From NCBI RefSeq assembly GCF_022370835.2, contig NZ_CP092365.1:3100001-3164000 (forward strand): a stretch of DNA of 64,000 nt. The letters run 5' to 3'. How positions within the stretch are numbered: position 1 is the first letter of the stretch; each line of letters opens with the position of its first letter. Made by a program: the position numbers and the translations under genes. Source of the stretch: Mycolicibacillus parakoreensis (GTDB lineage: Bacteria; Actinomycetota; Actinomycetes; Mycobacteriales; Mycobacteriaceae). The notes below the pieces were generated by a model. That model was not told the origin of the DNA. It worked only from the letters and a program-made list of their open reading frames with translations, and searched no databases. Of this stretch, positions 37,369 through 47,924 are shown one piece after another.

Positions 37369-39714
37369 TCAGTCGCGCGCGAACGCCGCCGCCAACTCCC
37401 TGTGCACGTCGGCGTACGGCTCGCCGGACACGTCGACGGTGACGTCGAGGAGATGCCCGCCGGTGAACGGGTACGGCGCCGCATACGCACTCGACACCGC
37501 CTGGCCGGTGTTGCGGCCCACGCTCACCCCGCCGCCGGCCAGGGCGAACGCGCCGGGCTGGGTGATCATCTCCGGCAGGGTGGCCACCACGGTGTCGTCG
37601 AGGTACAGCGACGCCGTGCCGATCGGGGTGGGGGTGGCGGGCACGGTGCCCGACCGCTCGTAGCGCACCCCGAGGATGTGCTCGCCGACCGGCACGGCCG
37701 CCGGCGCGGAGAGCCACTGTTCGCGCTCGCCGAGGAAGTTGTAGACGTAGTGCAGGTGGCCGTCGCGCAGGAACAGCACGTGGCCGCCGTGACGCGCCCC
37801 CTGCTTGATCAGCACCCCGGCGGCGTCGGGCCGGTCCAGGCGCACCCGGGCCAACAGCGCGAACGAACGTCCCCGCAGCGACACGCACGCCCCCAGCGGC
37901 ACCTCGGCGGTGCCCGGGTAGTAGACGTAGCGGTCGCGTTCGCCGGCCAGGCCCGGTCGCGTGCGGCCCCTCATCTCGAGCACGTTGAGGTCGCTGAGCG
38001 GCAGGCCCTGGTATTTGCGGGCCTCGGCGAACCACAGCGCCTGCAGCTGCTCGAGCTTCTCCGGGTTCTCGGCGGCCAGGTCGTGGGTCTGGCTGCGGTC
38101 GGATTCGATGTGGTAGAGCTCCCAGCGATCGGCGTCGAACCGTCCCCACCCCGACGGGGCCGCCGCATGCACGGTGCCGGCGAACCAGCCTCGGTGCCAG
38201 ATGCCGCGGGTGCCCAGCATCGAGTAGAACTGGGTGTGTTTGTCGGTGGGCGCCCCCGGGTCGGTCAGCGCCGCCTTGAAGCTCACCCCCTCGAGAGGTT
38301 TCTGCGCCACGCCGCGCACGGTGGCCGGCGGGGTGAGGCCGAGCAGGTCATAGACCGTCGGCGTCACGTCGCAGACGTTGATGTAGGTGTCGAGCACCCG
38401 CCCGCGCGCCGCGATCCCGGCCGGCCAGGAGATGATCGCCGGATCGGCGATCCCGCCCTCGTGGGAGGCGTAGCGCTTGAACAGCTTGTAGGGGGTGTTG
38501 AACGCCATCGCCCACCCGATCGGGTAGTGGTTGTAGGTCTCCGGCGAACCGAGCAGCTCGAGGGCGCTCGCCGCCTCCTGGACGCTGTCGAGATAGCCGT
38601 TGAAGAACTTGTTCTCGTTGGCTGAGCCGTTGGGGCCGCCCTCCCCGCTGGCGCCGTTGTCGGAGATGACCACGATGATGGTGTTGTCGAGCTGGCCGGT
38701 CTCCTCCAGATAGTCCAGGATCCGGCCGATCTGGGCGTCGGTGTAGGACAGGAACCCGGCGAAGACCTCGGCCATCCGGGCGAACAGGCGCCTCTCCTGG
38801 TCGTCGAGGCTCTCCCACGGCCGCACGGTGTCGAGCGCCGGCCAGCCCCGCCCGTCGGCGCTGGTGGCGTCGGTGTAGGGGTTGACCGCGGACAGCGCGG
38901 TGTCGGCGGGCACCAGCCCCAGCCGTTTCTGGTTGTCCAGCACGATCTCGCGGTACCGCTCGTAGCCCATGTCGAACCGGCCGGCGTAGCGGTCGGCCCA
39001 CTCGGCGGCCACGTGGTGCGGGGCGTGCCCGGCCCCCGGACACACGTAGGAGAACCACGGTTTGTCCGGGGCGATCACCTTGGCGTCGCGGATGAACTCG
39101 ATGGTCTTGTCGGCGATGTCGGCCGACAGGTGGTAGCCGTCCTCGGGGGTGGCCGGCGGGTCCACCGGGTGGTTGTCGTACACCAGATCCGGGTACCACT
39201 GGTTGGTCTCGCCCCCGAGGAACCCGTAGAAGCGTTCGAAGCCGCGGGAGACCGGCCAGTGCCGTTTGGTGCCCGCCAGGTTGGCCTCCTCCAGCGGGGT
39301 CAGGTGCCGTTTCCCGGTGGCGTAGGTGTTGTAGCCGTGCTCGGCGAGTACCTCCGAGAGCAGCGCGGTCTCGGCGGGGATGCGCCCGTGGCTGTTGGGG
39401 AACCCGTCGGTGAACTCCTCGATGGTGGCCATCCCCACGCTGGTGGGGTTGCGCCCGGTCAGCAGCGCCGCCCGCGTCGGCGAGCACAACGCGGTGGTGT
39501 GGAACTGCGACAGCCGCACCCCGGCGGCGGCGATCCGGCTCATCGCCGGCATCTCCACCAGCCCGCCGAAGCAGTCCCAGGTGGCGATGCCGACGTCGTC
39601 CCAGACCACGTAGAGCACGTTGGGCGCGTCGGGCGCGGCGCGCGGGGCGACGTAGGGCGTCCAGTCGGGCTCGGAGTCGCGGATGTCGACCTCGATGGTG
39701 CCGCCGAACTCCAT
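37369..39714 (-). CDS. atsA: Type I arylsulfatase
   Basis: Hydrolyses sulfate esters; 781 residues from ATG 39714, which has GGAGG 6 nt upstream. The alkaline-phosphatase-superfamily metal site begins VLYVVWDDVGIATWDCFGG. The sulfatase signature is CSPTRAALLTGR with Cys77, converted to formylglycine. The His in GKRHLTPLEE and the DNGASGEGG block follow. A C-terminal beta-rich domain (about 560-780) is characteristic of the PAS/AtsA group. It corresponds to Rv0711. No signal peptide is seen, so it is cytosolic and can be modified by the adjacent FGE. Confidence 0.94.
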   Translation of the reverse strand: MEFGGTIEVDIRDSEPDWTPYVAPRAAPDAPNVLYVVWDDVGIATWDCFGGLVEMPAMSRIAAAGVRLSQFHTTALCSPTRAALLTGRNPTSVGMATIEEFTDGFPNSHGRIPAETALLSEVLAEHGYNTYATGKRHLTPLEEANLAGTKRHWPVSRGFERFYGFLGGETNQWYPDLVYDNHPVDPPATPEDGYHLSADIADKTIEFIRDAKVIAPDKPWFSYVCPGAGHAPHHVAAEWADRYAGRFDMGYERYREIVLDNQKRLGLVPADTALSAVNPYTDATSADGRGWPALDTVRPWESLDDQERRLFARMAEVFAGFLSYTDAQIGRILDYLEETGQLDNTIIVVISDNGASGEGGPNGSANENKFFNGYLDSVQEAASALELLGSPETYNHYPIGWAMAFNTPYKLFKRYASHEGGIADPAIISWPAGIAARGRVLDTYINVCDVTPTVYDLLGLTPPATVRGVAQKPLEGVSFKAALTDPGAPTDKHTQFYSMLGTRGIWHRGWFAGTVHAAAPSGWGRFDADRWELYHIESDRSQTHDLAAENPEKLEQLQALWFAEARKYQGLPLSDLNVLEMRGRTRPGLAGERDRYVYYPGTAEVPLGACVSLRGRSFALLARVRLDRPDAAGVLIKQGARHGGHVLFLRDGHLHYVYNFLGEREQWLSAPAAVPVGEHILGVRYERSGTVPATPTPIGTASLYLDDTVVATLPEMITQPGAFALAGGGVSVGRNTGQAVSSAYAAPYPFTGGHLLDVTVDVSGEPYADVHRELAAAFARD

Positions 39715-39742
39715 GTGCCGCCTCCTCCGGGTGCGCCGAGTC

Positions 39743-39788
39743 GACACGAAAGTCCCCGCACGCTCGGCGTGTCGGGGACTTCGGTGTC
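39743..39788 (-). terminator. Long hairpin after the S10 operon (family copy B)
   Basis: Imperfect long stem around AGTCCCCG (39751-39758 region) and CGGGGACT (39773-39780 region) with arms GACAC and GTGTC at the outer ends and a TCG loop. It lies 45 nt past the rpsQ stop and immediately upstream of atsA, so it separates the S10 operon from atsA. It is followed on the plus strand by TGCTCGCG as in copy C. Confidence 0.7.
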
Positions 39789-39833
39789 TGCTCGCGCGGC
39801 TGTCTGGTCGAAGACTAGCGCGGCAGCGGGGGC

Positions 39834-40136
39834 CTACTTGGCCTTTTCCAGGATGTCGACGAGCCGCCACCGCTTGGTGGCCGACAGCGGACGGGTCTCC
39901 ATCAGCGACACCCGGTCGCCGACGCCGGCGATGCTGTTCTCGTCGTGCGCCTTGACCTTGGTCGTGGTCCGGATGATCTTGCCGTACAGCGGGTGCTGCA
40001 CGCGGTCCTCCAGCTCGACGACGACGGTCTTCTGCATCTTGTCGCTGACGACGTAGCCGATGCGGGTCTTGCGCCGACCGCGCGGCCGCTCGGTGCGCGG
40101 GGTGTGCTTGGGCCCCTTGGTCTGGTTGTCTGCCAT
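39834..40136 (-). CDS. rpsQ: 30S ribosomal protein S17
   Basis: 100-residue primary 16S-binding OB-fold protein: [38 protein letters not shown] and [20 protein letters not shown]. An N-terminal basic extension (about 17 residues) is present. Last gene of the S10 operon, abutting rpmC. Confidence 0.98.
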   Translation of the reverse strand: MADNQTKGPKHTPRTERPRGRRKTRIGYVVSDKMQKTVVVELEDRVQHPLYGKIIRTTTKVKAHDENSIAGVGDRVSLMETRPLSATKRWRLVDILEKAK

Positions 40137-40370
40137 TTACGATTCCTCACCATCGGGGCCGGAAGCCAGGCCCAGCTCACGTTCACGCAGCACGGTGTAG
40201 ACCCGCGCGATCTCCCGACGCACGGTGCGCAGCCGGCGGTTGTTGCTCAACTGGCCGGTCGCCATCTGGAAGCGCAGGTTGAACAGCTCTTCCTTCGACT
40301 CGCGCAGCCGGTCGGTCAACTCGTCGTCGGAGAGTTCGCGCAGCTCACCGGCGGAGACTCCCACTGCCAT
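40137..40370 (-). CDS. rpmC: 50S ribosomal protein L29
   Basis: 77 residues: [38 protein letters not shown], then a slightly extended C-terminus. ATG 40370 overlaps the rplP stop by 1 nt. Confidence 0.97.
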   Translation of the reverse strand: MAVGVSAGELRELSDDELTDRLRESKEELFNLRFQMATGQLSNNRRLRTVRREIARVYTVLRERELGLASGPDGEES

Positions 40371-40786
40371 CAGAACTGCTCCTCTCGGGTGACGATGCGC
40401 GCCTTCAGCGGCAGCTTGTGCATCGCCCTGGTCAGTGCCGCCCGGGCGATCGCCTCGTTGGGGTAGCTCAGCTCGAAGAGCACCCGGCCCGGCTTGACGT
40501 TGGCCACCCACCACTCCGGCGAGCCCTTGCCCGACCCCATCCGGGTCTCGGCGGGCTTCTTGGTCAGCGGGCGGTCCGGGAAGATGTTGATCCACACCTT
40601 GCCGCCACGCTTGATGTGCCGGTTGATGGCGATACGGGCGGACTCGATCTGCCGGTTGGTGACGTAGGCATGGCTGAGCGCCTGGATGCCGAAGTCACCG
40701 AAACTCACCGTGGTGCCACCGCTGGCCAGGCCACGCTGGCGGGGGTGATGCTGCTTGCGGTGTTTGACCTTGCGGGGAAACAACAT
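40370..40786 (-). CDS. rplP: 50S ribosomal protein L16
   Basis: 138-residue protein at the A-site entry: [59 protein letters not shown] and [20 protein letters not shown]. 3 nt after rpsC. Confidence 0.98.
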   Translation of the reverse strand: MLFPRKVKHRKQHHPRQRGLASGGTTVSFGDFGIQALSHAYVTNRQIESARIAINRHIKRGGKVWINIFPDRPLTKKPAETRMGSGKGSPEWWVANVKPGRVLFELSYPNEAIARAALTRAMHKLPLKARIVTREEQF

Positions 40787-40789
40787 GGT

Positions 40790-42095
<1,306 letters not shown>

Positions 42096-42099
<4 letters not shown>

Positions 42100-42377
42100 C
42101 GGCGCTTGCTCTTCCGGTCGTCCTTGATGTGACCCTTGAACGTGCGGGTCGGCGCGAACTCACCAAGTTTGTGGCCCACCATGGATTCGGTGACGAACAC
42201 CGGGATGTGCTTGCGCCCGTCGTGCACGGCGAACGTGTGCCCGATGAAGTCGGGGATGATCGTCGACCGACGCGACCAGGTCTTGATGACCTGCTTGGTG
42301 TTCTTCTCGTTCTGCACGTCGACCTTCTTGAGCAGATGGTCGTCGACGAACGGACCCTTTTTCAGGCTGCGTGGCAT
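42096..42377 (-). CDS. rpsS: 30S ribosomal protein S19
   Basis: 93 residues: [39 protein letters not shown] and [13 protein letters not shown]. Head protein, 21 nt downstream of rplB. Confidence 0.98.
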
Positions 42378-42398
42378 CGCTGGCTACTCCTCGACTTC

Positions 42399-43241
42399 CT
42401 AGCGCGACTTCTTCTTGCCGGTGCGCCGGCGTCGGACGATGAGCTTGTCGCTCGGTTTGTTCGGTTTACGGGTACGTCCTTCGAGCTGGCCCCACGGGCT
42501 GACCGGGTGACGACCACCGGAGGTCTTGCCCTCACCACCACCGTGCGGGTGGTCGACCGGGTTCATCACCACACCGCGGACGCTCGGGCGCTTGCCCTTC
42601 CACCGCATGCGGCCGGCCTTGCCCCAGCTGATGTTGACCTGCTCGGAGTTGCCCACCTCGCCGACGGTGGCGCGGCAGCGGACGTCGACGCGGCGGATCT
42701 CCCCGGAGGGCATCCGCAGCGAGGCGTAGCTGCCTTCCTTACCGAGCAGCTGGATGCTGGATCCGGCCGAGCGCGCCAGCTTGGCGCCGCCGCCGGGCCG
42801 CAACTCGACGGCGTGGATGACGGTACCGGCCGGCATGTTGCGCAGCGGCAGGCTGTTGCCCGGTTTGATGTCGGCGTTGGCGCCCGACTCCACCACCGTG
42901 CCCTGCTTGAGCCCCTGCGGGGCGATGATGTAGCGCTTCTCGCCGTCCGCGTAGTGCAGCAGCGCGATGTTCGCGGTGCGGTTCGGGTCGTACTCGATGT
43001 GGGCGACCTTGGCGTCGATGCCGTCCTTGTCGTGGCGGCGGAAGTCGATGACCCGGTAGGCGCGCTTGTGCCCGCCGCCCTTGTGCCGGGTGGTGATCCG
43101 GCCGTGCGCGTTGCGCCCGCCCTTGCTGTGCAGCGGACGCACCAGCGATTTCTCCGGGGTCGACCGGGTGATCTCAGCGAAATCGGAGACGCTGGCACCG
43201 CGACGACCCGGAGTCGTCGGCTTGTACTTGCGAATTCCCAT
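42399..43241 (-). CDS. rplB: 50S ribosomal protein L2
   Basis: 280-residue peptidyl-transferase-region protein: [40 protein letters not shown], and the signature [20 protein letters not shown]. 27 nt after rplW. Confidence 0.99.
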   Translation of the reverse strand: MGIRKYKPTTPGRRGASVSDFAEITRSTPEKSLVRPLHSKGGRNAHGRITTRHKGGGHKRAYRVIDFRRHDKDGIDAKVAHIEYDPNRTANIALLHYADGEKRYIIAPQGLKQGTVVESGANADIKPGNSLPLRNMPAGTVIHAVELRPGGGAKLARSAGSSIQLLGKEGSYASLRMPSGEIRRVDVRCRATVGEVGNSEQVNISWGKAGRMRWKGKRPSVRGVVMNPVDHPHGGGEGKTSGGRHPVSPWGQLEGRTRKPNKPSDKLIVRRRRTGKKKSR

Positions 43242-43268
43242 AGCTATTACGTCTTTCTCTATCGACGG

Positions 43269-43571
43269 CTAGGCCGGCGCTCCGAACAGGTCGATGGGCT
43301 TGCTGCCGTCCACCAGGGTGACGATGGCGCGCTTGGTGTTCTTGCGCTTGCCGAAGCCGGTCCGCGTGCGCTTGCGCTTGCCCTGACGGTTCGCGGTGTT
43401 CACCGACGCCACCTTGACGCCGAAGATCTTCTCGACCGCGATCTTGATCTGGGTCTTGTTCGAGTTCGGGTGCACGAAGAACGTGTACACGTTGTCGTCG
43501 ATCAATCCGTAGGCCTTCTCCGAGATGACCGGGGCCAAGATGATGTCGCGGGGATCCGTGATGGTTGCCAT
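43269..43571 (-). CDS. rplW: 50S ribosomal protein L23
   Basis: 100 residues at the exit tunnel, docking site for trigger factor and SRP. Seen: [40 protein letters not shown] and [19 protein letters not shown]. Overlaps the rplD stop by 1 nt. Confidence 0.98.
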   Translation of the reverse strand: MATITDPRDIILAPVISEKAYGLIDDNVYTFFVHPNSNKTQIKIAVEKIFGVKVASVNTANRQGKRKRTRTGFGKRKNTKRAIVTLVDGSKPIDLFGAPA

Positions 43572-44236
43572 CAGGCCGAAACCTCCTCGGTGCGGGCGGT
43601 GCTGGCGCTCTGCGCCTCGATGTAGGCGTTGAGCGCCTCCACCGAGAACACCACGTCGTCGGCGCGCAGCACGTCGTAGGTGTTGAGCTGGTCCGGCGAC
43701 ACGATGTGCACACCCGGCAGGTTGCGCACGCTCTTGACGCCGACCTCGTCACTGCGGCCGGTGACCACCAGCACCTGCTTGCGCTCGGTCAGGCTGGCCA
43801 GAAACGCCTTGGCCCCCTTGGTCGACGGGGTCTGGCCGCTGACCAGTTCGGTGACCGCGTGAATGCGTCCGTTGCGGGCCCGGTCCGACAGCGCCGCGCG
43901 CAGCGCCGCGGCGATCATCTTCTTCGGGGTCCGCTGGCTGTAGTCGCGCGGCCGCGGGCCGTGCACCACGCCACCGCCGGTGAACTGCGGGGCGCGGATC
44001 GAGCCCTGCCGGGCGCGACCGGTGCCCTTCTGCCGGTAGGGCTTACGGCCGCCACCGCGGACCTCGCCGCGGGTCTTGGTCGAGTGGGTGCCCTGGCGCG
44101 CGGCGGCCTGCTGCGCGGTGACCACCTGGTGCATCAACGCGATGTTGGCCGGAGCGTCGAACAGCGCGGCCGGCAGCTCCACCGAGCCTTCCTTCTTGCC
44201 GGACGGCGAGTGCACGTCAATCTTTACCGAAGCCAT
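43571..44236 (-). CDS. rplD: 50S ribosomal protein L4
   Basis: 221 residues. [20 protein letters not shown] and [20 protein letters not shown] form the tunnel loop. In E. coli L4 represses the S10 operon, but that control is not established in actinobacteria. Overlaps the rplC stop by 1 nt. Confidence 0.98.
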   Translation of the reverse strand: MASVKIDVHSPSGKKEGSVELPAALFDAPANIALMHQVVTAQQAAARQGTHSTKTRGEVRGGGRKPYRQKGTGRARQGSIRAPQFTGGGVVHGPRPRDYSQRTPKKMIAAALRAALSDRARNGRIHAVTELVSGQTPSTKGAKAFLASLTERKQVLVVTGRSDEVGVKSVRNLPGVHIVSPDQLNTYDVLRADDVVFSVEALNAYIEAQSASTARTEEVSA

Positions 44237-44889
44237 TACTTCTCACCCTTTTTGATCGCGGTGCGGACCATGACCAGCCCACCGGCACGGCCGGGGACCG
44301 CGCCCTTGATCAGCAGTACGCCGTTCTCGGCGTCGACCTTGTGCACCAGAAGGTTCTGCGTGGTCACCCGGTCGTTGCCCATCCGCCCGGCCATCCGGGC
44401 GCCCTTGAACACCCGGCCGGGGGTGGCGCAGCCACCGATGGCGCCGGGGCGGCGGTGCACCGCCTGGGTGCCGTGGCTGGCGCCCTGACCGGAGAAGCCG
44501 TGCCGCTTCATGGTCCCGGCGAAGCCCTTGCCCTTGGAGGTGCCGGTGACGTCGACGTAGCTGCCGTCGGCGAAGATCTCGGCGGTCAGCTCCTGGCCGA
44601 CCTCGTAGCCGGCGACTGCCTGTTCGTCGTCGAGCCGAAGCTCGGCGAGGTGGCGGCGCGGGTTGACCCCGGCGGCGGCGTACTGGCCGGTCAGCGGCTT
44701 GTTCACCTTGCGGGGGCTGACCTCGCCGTAGGCCAGCTGCACCGCGGAGTAGCCGTCGCGCTCGGGGGTGCGGATGCGGGTCACCACATTCGGGCCGGCC
44801 TTGACCACGGTGACCGGGACGACCCGGTTGTTCTCGTCGAACACCTGCGTCATGCCCAGTTTGGTGCCCAGGATGCCTTTACGTGCCAT
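44236..44889 (-). CDS. rplC: 50S ribosomal protein L3
   Basis: 217 residues: [20 protein letters not shown], then [20 protein letters not shown] and the [19 protein letters not shown] loop. 23 nt downstream of rpsJ. Confidence 0.98.
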   Translation of the reverse strand: MARKGILGTKLGMTQVFDENNRVVPVTVVKAGPNVVTRIRTPERDGYSAVQLAYGEVSPRKVNKPLTGQYAAAGVNPRRHLAELRLDDEQAVAGYEVGQELTAEIFADGSYVDVTGTSKGKGFAGTMKRHGFSGQGASHGTQAVHRRPGAIGGCATPGRVFKGARMAGRMGNDRVTTQNLLVHKVDAENGVLLIKGAVPGRAGGLVMVRTAIKKGEK

Positions 44890-44912
44890 GGTTTCTCAGA
44901 ACTCCCGGATCC

Positions 44913-45218
44913 CTATTGGATGTTGACGTCGACGCTGGCGGGCAGGTCGATGCGCATCAGGGCGTCGACCGTTTTCGGGGTCGGATCGAGGATGTCGATC
45001 AGCCGCTTGTGGGTGCGCATCTCGAAGTGCTCCCGCGAGTCCTTGTACTTATGCGGGGACCGGATGACGCAGTACACGTTCTTCTCGGTCGGCAGCGGCA
45101 CCGGGCCCACCACGTTGGCCCCGGTCCGGGTGACCGTTTCGACGATCTTGCGCGCCGACGCATCGATAGCCTCATGGTCGTAGGCCTTGAGCCTGATGCG
45201 GATCTTCTGTCCCGCCAC
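44913..45218 (-). CDS. rpsJ: 30S ribosomal protein S10
   Basis: 101 residues; ribosomal protein that also binds NusB/NusG in antitermination. [20 protein letters not shown], then [20 protein letters not shown] and [19 protein letters not shown]. Starts with GTG 45218. First gene of the S10 operon, preceded by a leader of about 250 nt. Confidence 0.98.
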   Translation of the reverse strand: MAGQKIRIRLKAYDHEAIDASARKIVETVTRTGANVVGPVPLPTEKNVYCVIRSPHKYKDSREHFEMRTHKRLIDILDPTPKTVDALMRIDLPASVDVNIQ

Positions 45219-45473
45219 GCTGTTCCTACCTCACTCCTCGAAGGCCCGCCCTGGGCCTCGGTGGTCCGTGGTGCCCCCCACCCGCAGGGGGAGGCGCTGC
45301 CGCCGCTGTTTACCTGTCCTGGTACACCGGCCCCCCGCGGTCGGGTGTGTCGCCCGAACCGGCACCGGGCCGCGCCGAGAATTCGTCGCGCTCCGAGGTG
45401 GGACCGGAGGCGCCCGGGTGGGCGCCGGTCGGATGCCCCGCCCGGGCACAGCCCGGCTCAAGGCAACCTGAAC
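45219..45473 (-). promoter_or_regulatory. S10-operon leader with two hairpins
   Basis: Transcribed gene-free stretch between the S10 promoter candidate and rpsJ. It holds a hairpin with arms CCGGGC (45442-45447) and GCCCGG (45451-45456), and a stem CCCCC (45275-45279) / GGGGG (45287-45291) close to the start. No peptide or known riboswitch fold is evident. A long S10 leader is typical of mycobacteria, and autogenous control is a possibility. Confidence 0.45.
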
Positions 45474-45502
45474 AGTATGCCCCAGATCGGGGCGTCGGCC
45501 AA
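45474..45502 (-). promoter_or_regulatory. Candidate S10-operon promoter
   Basis: Minus strand: -35 TTGGCC (45497-45502), 17-nt spacer, -10 CATACT (45474-45479), giving a start near 45467. The -35 hexamer equals that of the alpha operon promoter. The remaining gene-free sequence to 45624 shows nothing I can name. Confidence 0.6.
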
Positions 45503-45624
45503 ATCCGCCTCCGGCCCGCCGGCGGGGCCCCCCACCGGCGGCTTTGGCGGCGGCACCGACCGGCGCGCCGCGCGGTGCGAAACGTCACAGCGGGCGCTCG
45601 CGGCGCCGCCCTCGACCCCCTGAT

Positions 45625-45654
45625 CTTACTCTGGAGTAAGTTCGGCGGTAGGCT
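45625..45654 (+). promoter_or_regulatory. Promoter and palindromic operator of the thioesterase-like gene
   Basis: Palindrome CTTACTC-TG-GAGTAAG (45625-45640). Its left half holds a possible -35 TTACTC (45626-45631), then a 17-nt spacer and -10 TAGGCT (45649-45654), which is 7 nt from ATG 45662. The mRNA would be leaderless. A regulator bound here would meet the -35 region. Confidence 0.5.
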
Positions 45655-45661
45655 CACCGCC

Positions 45662-46141
45662 ATGACCGATTCCACCAGCACCTACCGGGCCTGGCGACGG
45701 CTTGCGGGCCGCCCGGGCGGCACCCGGCTGTTCTCCGCGGCGGCGATGGCGCGGGTGCCCTACTTCGCCTCGGTGCTGCCGCACGTGGTGCGCATGGAGC
45801 CGGGCCTGGCCGAGGTGACGGTGCCGAAGTGGTTCTTCGTCTACAACCATCTGCACACGGTGCACGCGATCGCGTCGTGCAACGCCGCGGAGATGGCGAT
45901 GGGCATGCTGATGGAGGCCACCGTGCCGACCACGCACCGCTGGATCCCCAAGGCGATGGAGGTGCAGTACCTGTCGAAGGCGACCACGTCGCTGCGGGCG
46001 CAGGCGCGCCTGCCCGCGCTGCCCGACTTCGCCGCGCTCACCGACGGCACCGACCTGCGGGTCCCGGTCAGCGTCACCGACCGCCGGGGCACCGAGGTGG
46101 TGCACGCCGAGATCACCACCTGGGTGACCCCGCGAACGTAG
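45662..46141 (+). CDS. Hotdog-fold thioesterase-like protein (DUF4442 type)
   Basis: 159 residues. PYFASVLPHVVRMEPGLAEVTVPKWF, then a NHLHTVHAIASCNAAEMAMG helix with the active-site region of hotdog enzymes, matches the DUF4442/PaaI-like thioesterase family. The substrate is probably an acyl-CoA, but this is inferred from the fold. It has its own leaderless promoter and operator and is followed by a convergent esterase gene. Confidence 0.7.
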   Translation: MTDSTSTYRAWRRLAGRPGGTRLFSAAAMARVPYFASVLPHVVRMEPGLAEVTVPKWFFVYNHLHTVHAIASCNAAEMAMGMLMEATVPTTHRWIPKAMEVQYLSKATTSLRAQARLPALPDFAALTDGTDLRVPVSVTDRRGTEVVHAEITTWVTPRT

Positions 46142-46165
46142 CGCGAACGCAGGTCGGCCGGGGCC

Positions 46166-47821
46166 CTACCGCGACCCGGCGGCCAGCGCGTCCCAGAACC
46201 GGCACTGGTGCTCGGCGGCGAAATCGGTGGTGACCCGGCTGCCGTCGGGGCGCAGCGACATCCACCGGGCGCCGCCGGGGCGGTCCTCGAAGGCCGGCCA
46301 CCGCGGCTGGCCCGGGCCGTTGGGGTCCCCGGTGATCACGAACCGGGCCCAGTAGTCGATCATCTGGTCGGAGAGCCGGCGCTGGGCGGGACTCGGCGCG
46401 GGCAGCCCGGCGACGTCGAACAGGTACCCCACCTCCAGCGCGTGGCTGGCCCCGAGCGGGAACGGGGTGCCGGCCAACCCCTGGGGCGCGGGGGGCCGCG
46501 GATCGGCGAACTCGTAGGCGTAGACCGGCGCGTCGTGGGCGGCCAGCGCCTCGGTGATCCGGTTGGCCACACAGGCGAACACGTGGTCGCCGACGGCCGC
46601 GGCGAACGCCAGCGAGACGCTGCCGCCGTGGCGGGCCGGCGGATACTGCGCCTGCACGGCGGCCGCGTCGGCGCCCATCGTGCGGGCCAGCGCCCCGGGG
46701 TAGCCGGCGGCGGTCAGCTCCGTTCCGGTGCGCAGATAGGTCAGGGCGGCGAACATCGTGAACTCGTCGTGGTTGCTGCCCACCAGCACCGGGACCGGCG
46801 CCGCGCGGCCGGCGGCGAAGCCGTCGACCGGGTCGACCGGCAGCACCGCGGTGCCGGTGACCGGCCCGGTCAGCGAGTGGGTGTCGATGTGGACGTACCA
46901 CGGCGAGGTCGCCAGCCGGGTCACCGGCAGCGCCCGCAGGCAGCGCGCGATCGCCTCCGGGTCGGCCTCGGGCCCGCCGCAGCCGAGGTCGGCGGCGAAG
47001 GTCTCGCTGATCCGTTCGCCGGTGTCGATGTCGACCTGGGCGTGGCACGGGCCGCTCTGGATGATCGCCGAGCGGAACAGCCCGGCCGAGGCCGGCGCCA
47101 CCAGGTGGTCGCAGACCGACATCCCGCCGGCGGACTCCCCGGCGATGGTCACCTTGGCGGGGTCACCGCCGAAGTGGCTGATGTTGTCGCGCACCCACCG
47201 CAGCGCGGCCTGCTGGTCGAGCAGGCCGTAGTTGCCGACGCGCCCGTGCGGGCCGAGGGCGGGGTGGGCCAGAAAACCCAACGCGCCGAGCCGGTAGTTG
47301 AGGGTGACCACGATGACGTCGCCGCGGCTGGCGAGCCGGCGCGCGTCGTAGATGTCGCCGTGGCCGTTGATGAATCCGCCGCCGTGGAGCCAGACGAGCA
47401 CGGGTCGGCGCCCGGCGGCGCGGCGCAGCGGGGTCCAGACGTTGACCGTCAGGCAGGCCTCGCTGCCCATCGCGCTGGTGTCCTGGATGCACGGCGGGCC
47501 CGGCCGGGTGGCGTCGCGGACCCCGGTCCAGGGGGTGGTCGCCCGCGGCGGCTGCCAGCGCCACGGGCCCACCGGCGGCGCCGCGTAGGGGATCCCGGCG
47601 AAGAGCCGGTGGTCGGCGCCGACCACGCCGCGCACCGCGCCGGACTCGGTGGCCACCACGGCCGCATCCGGGGCGAGGGCCGCCGCCGGGGCCCGGGTGT
47701 CCGGGGCCACCGCGGACGTCGCGCTGTGGCTCTGGGCGCAGCCGGCGGCCACCAGCACGGTCACCAGGGTCCACAGCAGCGGGCGCGCCCACGCCCGGCG
47801 GCGTGAAGATCCGGTCGACAC
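46166..47821 (-). CDS. Secreted carboxylesterase type B lipoprotein
   Basis: 551 residues from GTG 47821 (a TTG at 47845 is an alternative but unlikely). A TAGGCT box lies 8 nt upstream. A basic leader, a hydrophobic stretch and VLVAAGC (Cys28) suggest a lipoprotein. The alpha/beta hydrolase shows FAGIPYAAPPVG, CLTVNVWTP, the oxyanion LHGGGF and the nucleophile Ser230 in IAGESAGG. GSNHDEFTMF supplies the acid region and ASHALEVGYLF the His. A family of mycobacterial para-nitrobenzyl esterase-like proteins (LipT/LipK-type) is the closest I can name. Substrate unknown. Confidence 0.85.
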   Translation of the reverse strand: MSTGSSRRRAWARPLLWTLVTVLVAAGCAQSHSATSAVAPDTRAPAAALAPDAAVVATESGAVRGVVGADHRLFAGIPYAAPPVGPWRWQPPRATTPWTGVRDATRPGPPCIQDTSAMGSEACLTVNVWTPLRRAAGRRPVLVWLHGGGFINGHGDIYDARRLASRGDVIVVTLNYRLGALGFLAHPALGPHGRVGNYGLLDQQAALRWVRDNISHFGGDPAKVTIAGESAGGMSVCDHLVAPASAGLFRSAIIQSGPCHAQVDIDTGERISETFAADLGCGGPEADPEAIARCLRALPVTRLATSPWYVHIDTHSLTGPVTGTAVLPVDPVDGFAAGRAAPVPVLVGSNHDEFTMFAALTYLRTGTELTAAGYPGALARTMGADAAAVQAQYPPARHGGSVSLAFAAAVGDHVFACVANRITEALAAHDAPVYAYEFADPRPPAPQGLAGTPFPLGASHALEVGYLFDVAGLPAPSPAQRRLSDQMIDYWARFVITGDPNGPGQPRWPAFEDRPGGARWMSLRPDGSRVTTDFAAEHQCRFWDALAAGSR

Positions 47822-47924
47822 GCCTTGGGAGCCTACTGGGCGCAATCACCGCAAAGCGCCGCGACAGGCGCAGTGATCGGCCAGACTGGAGTTCAGCTGA
47901 CACCCGTCAAGTCAGGAGCGCCGG

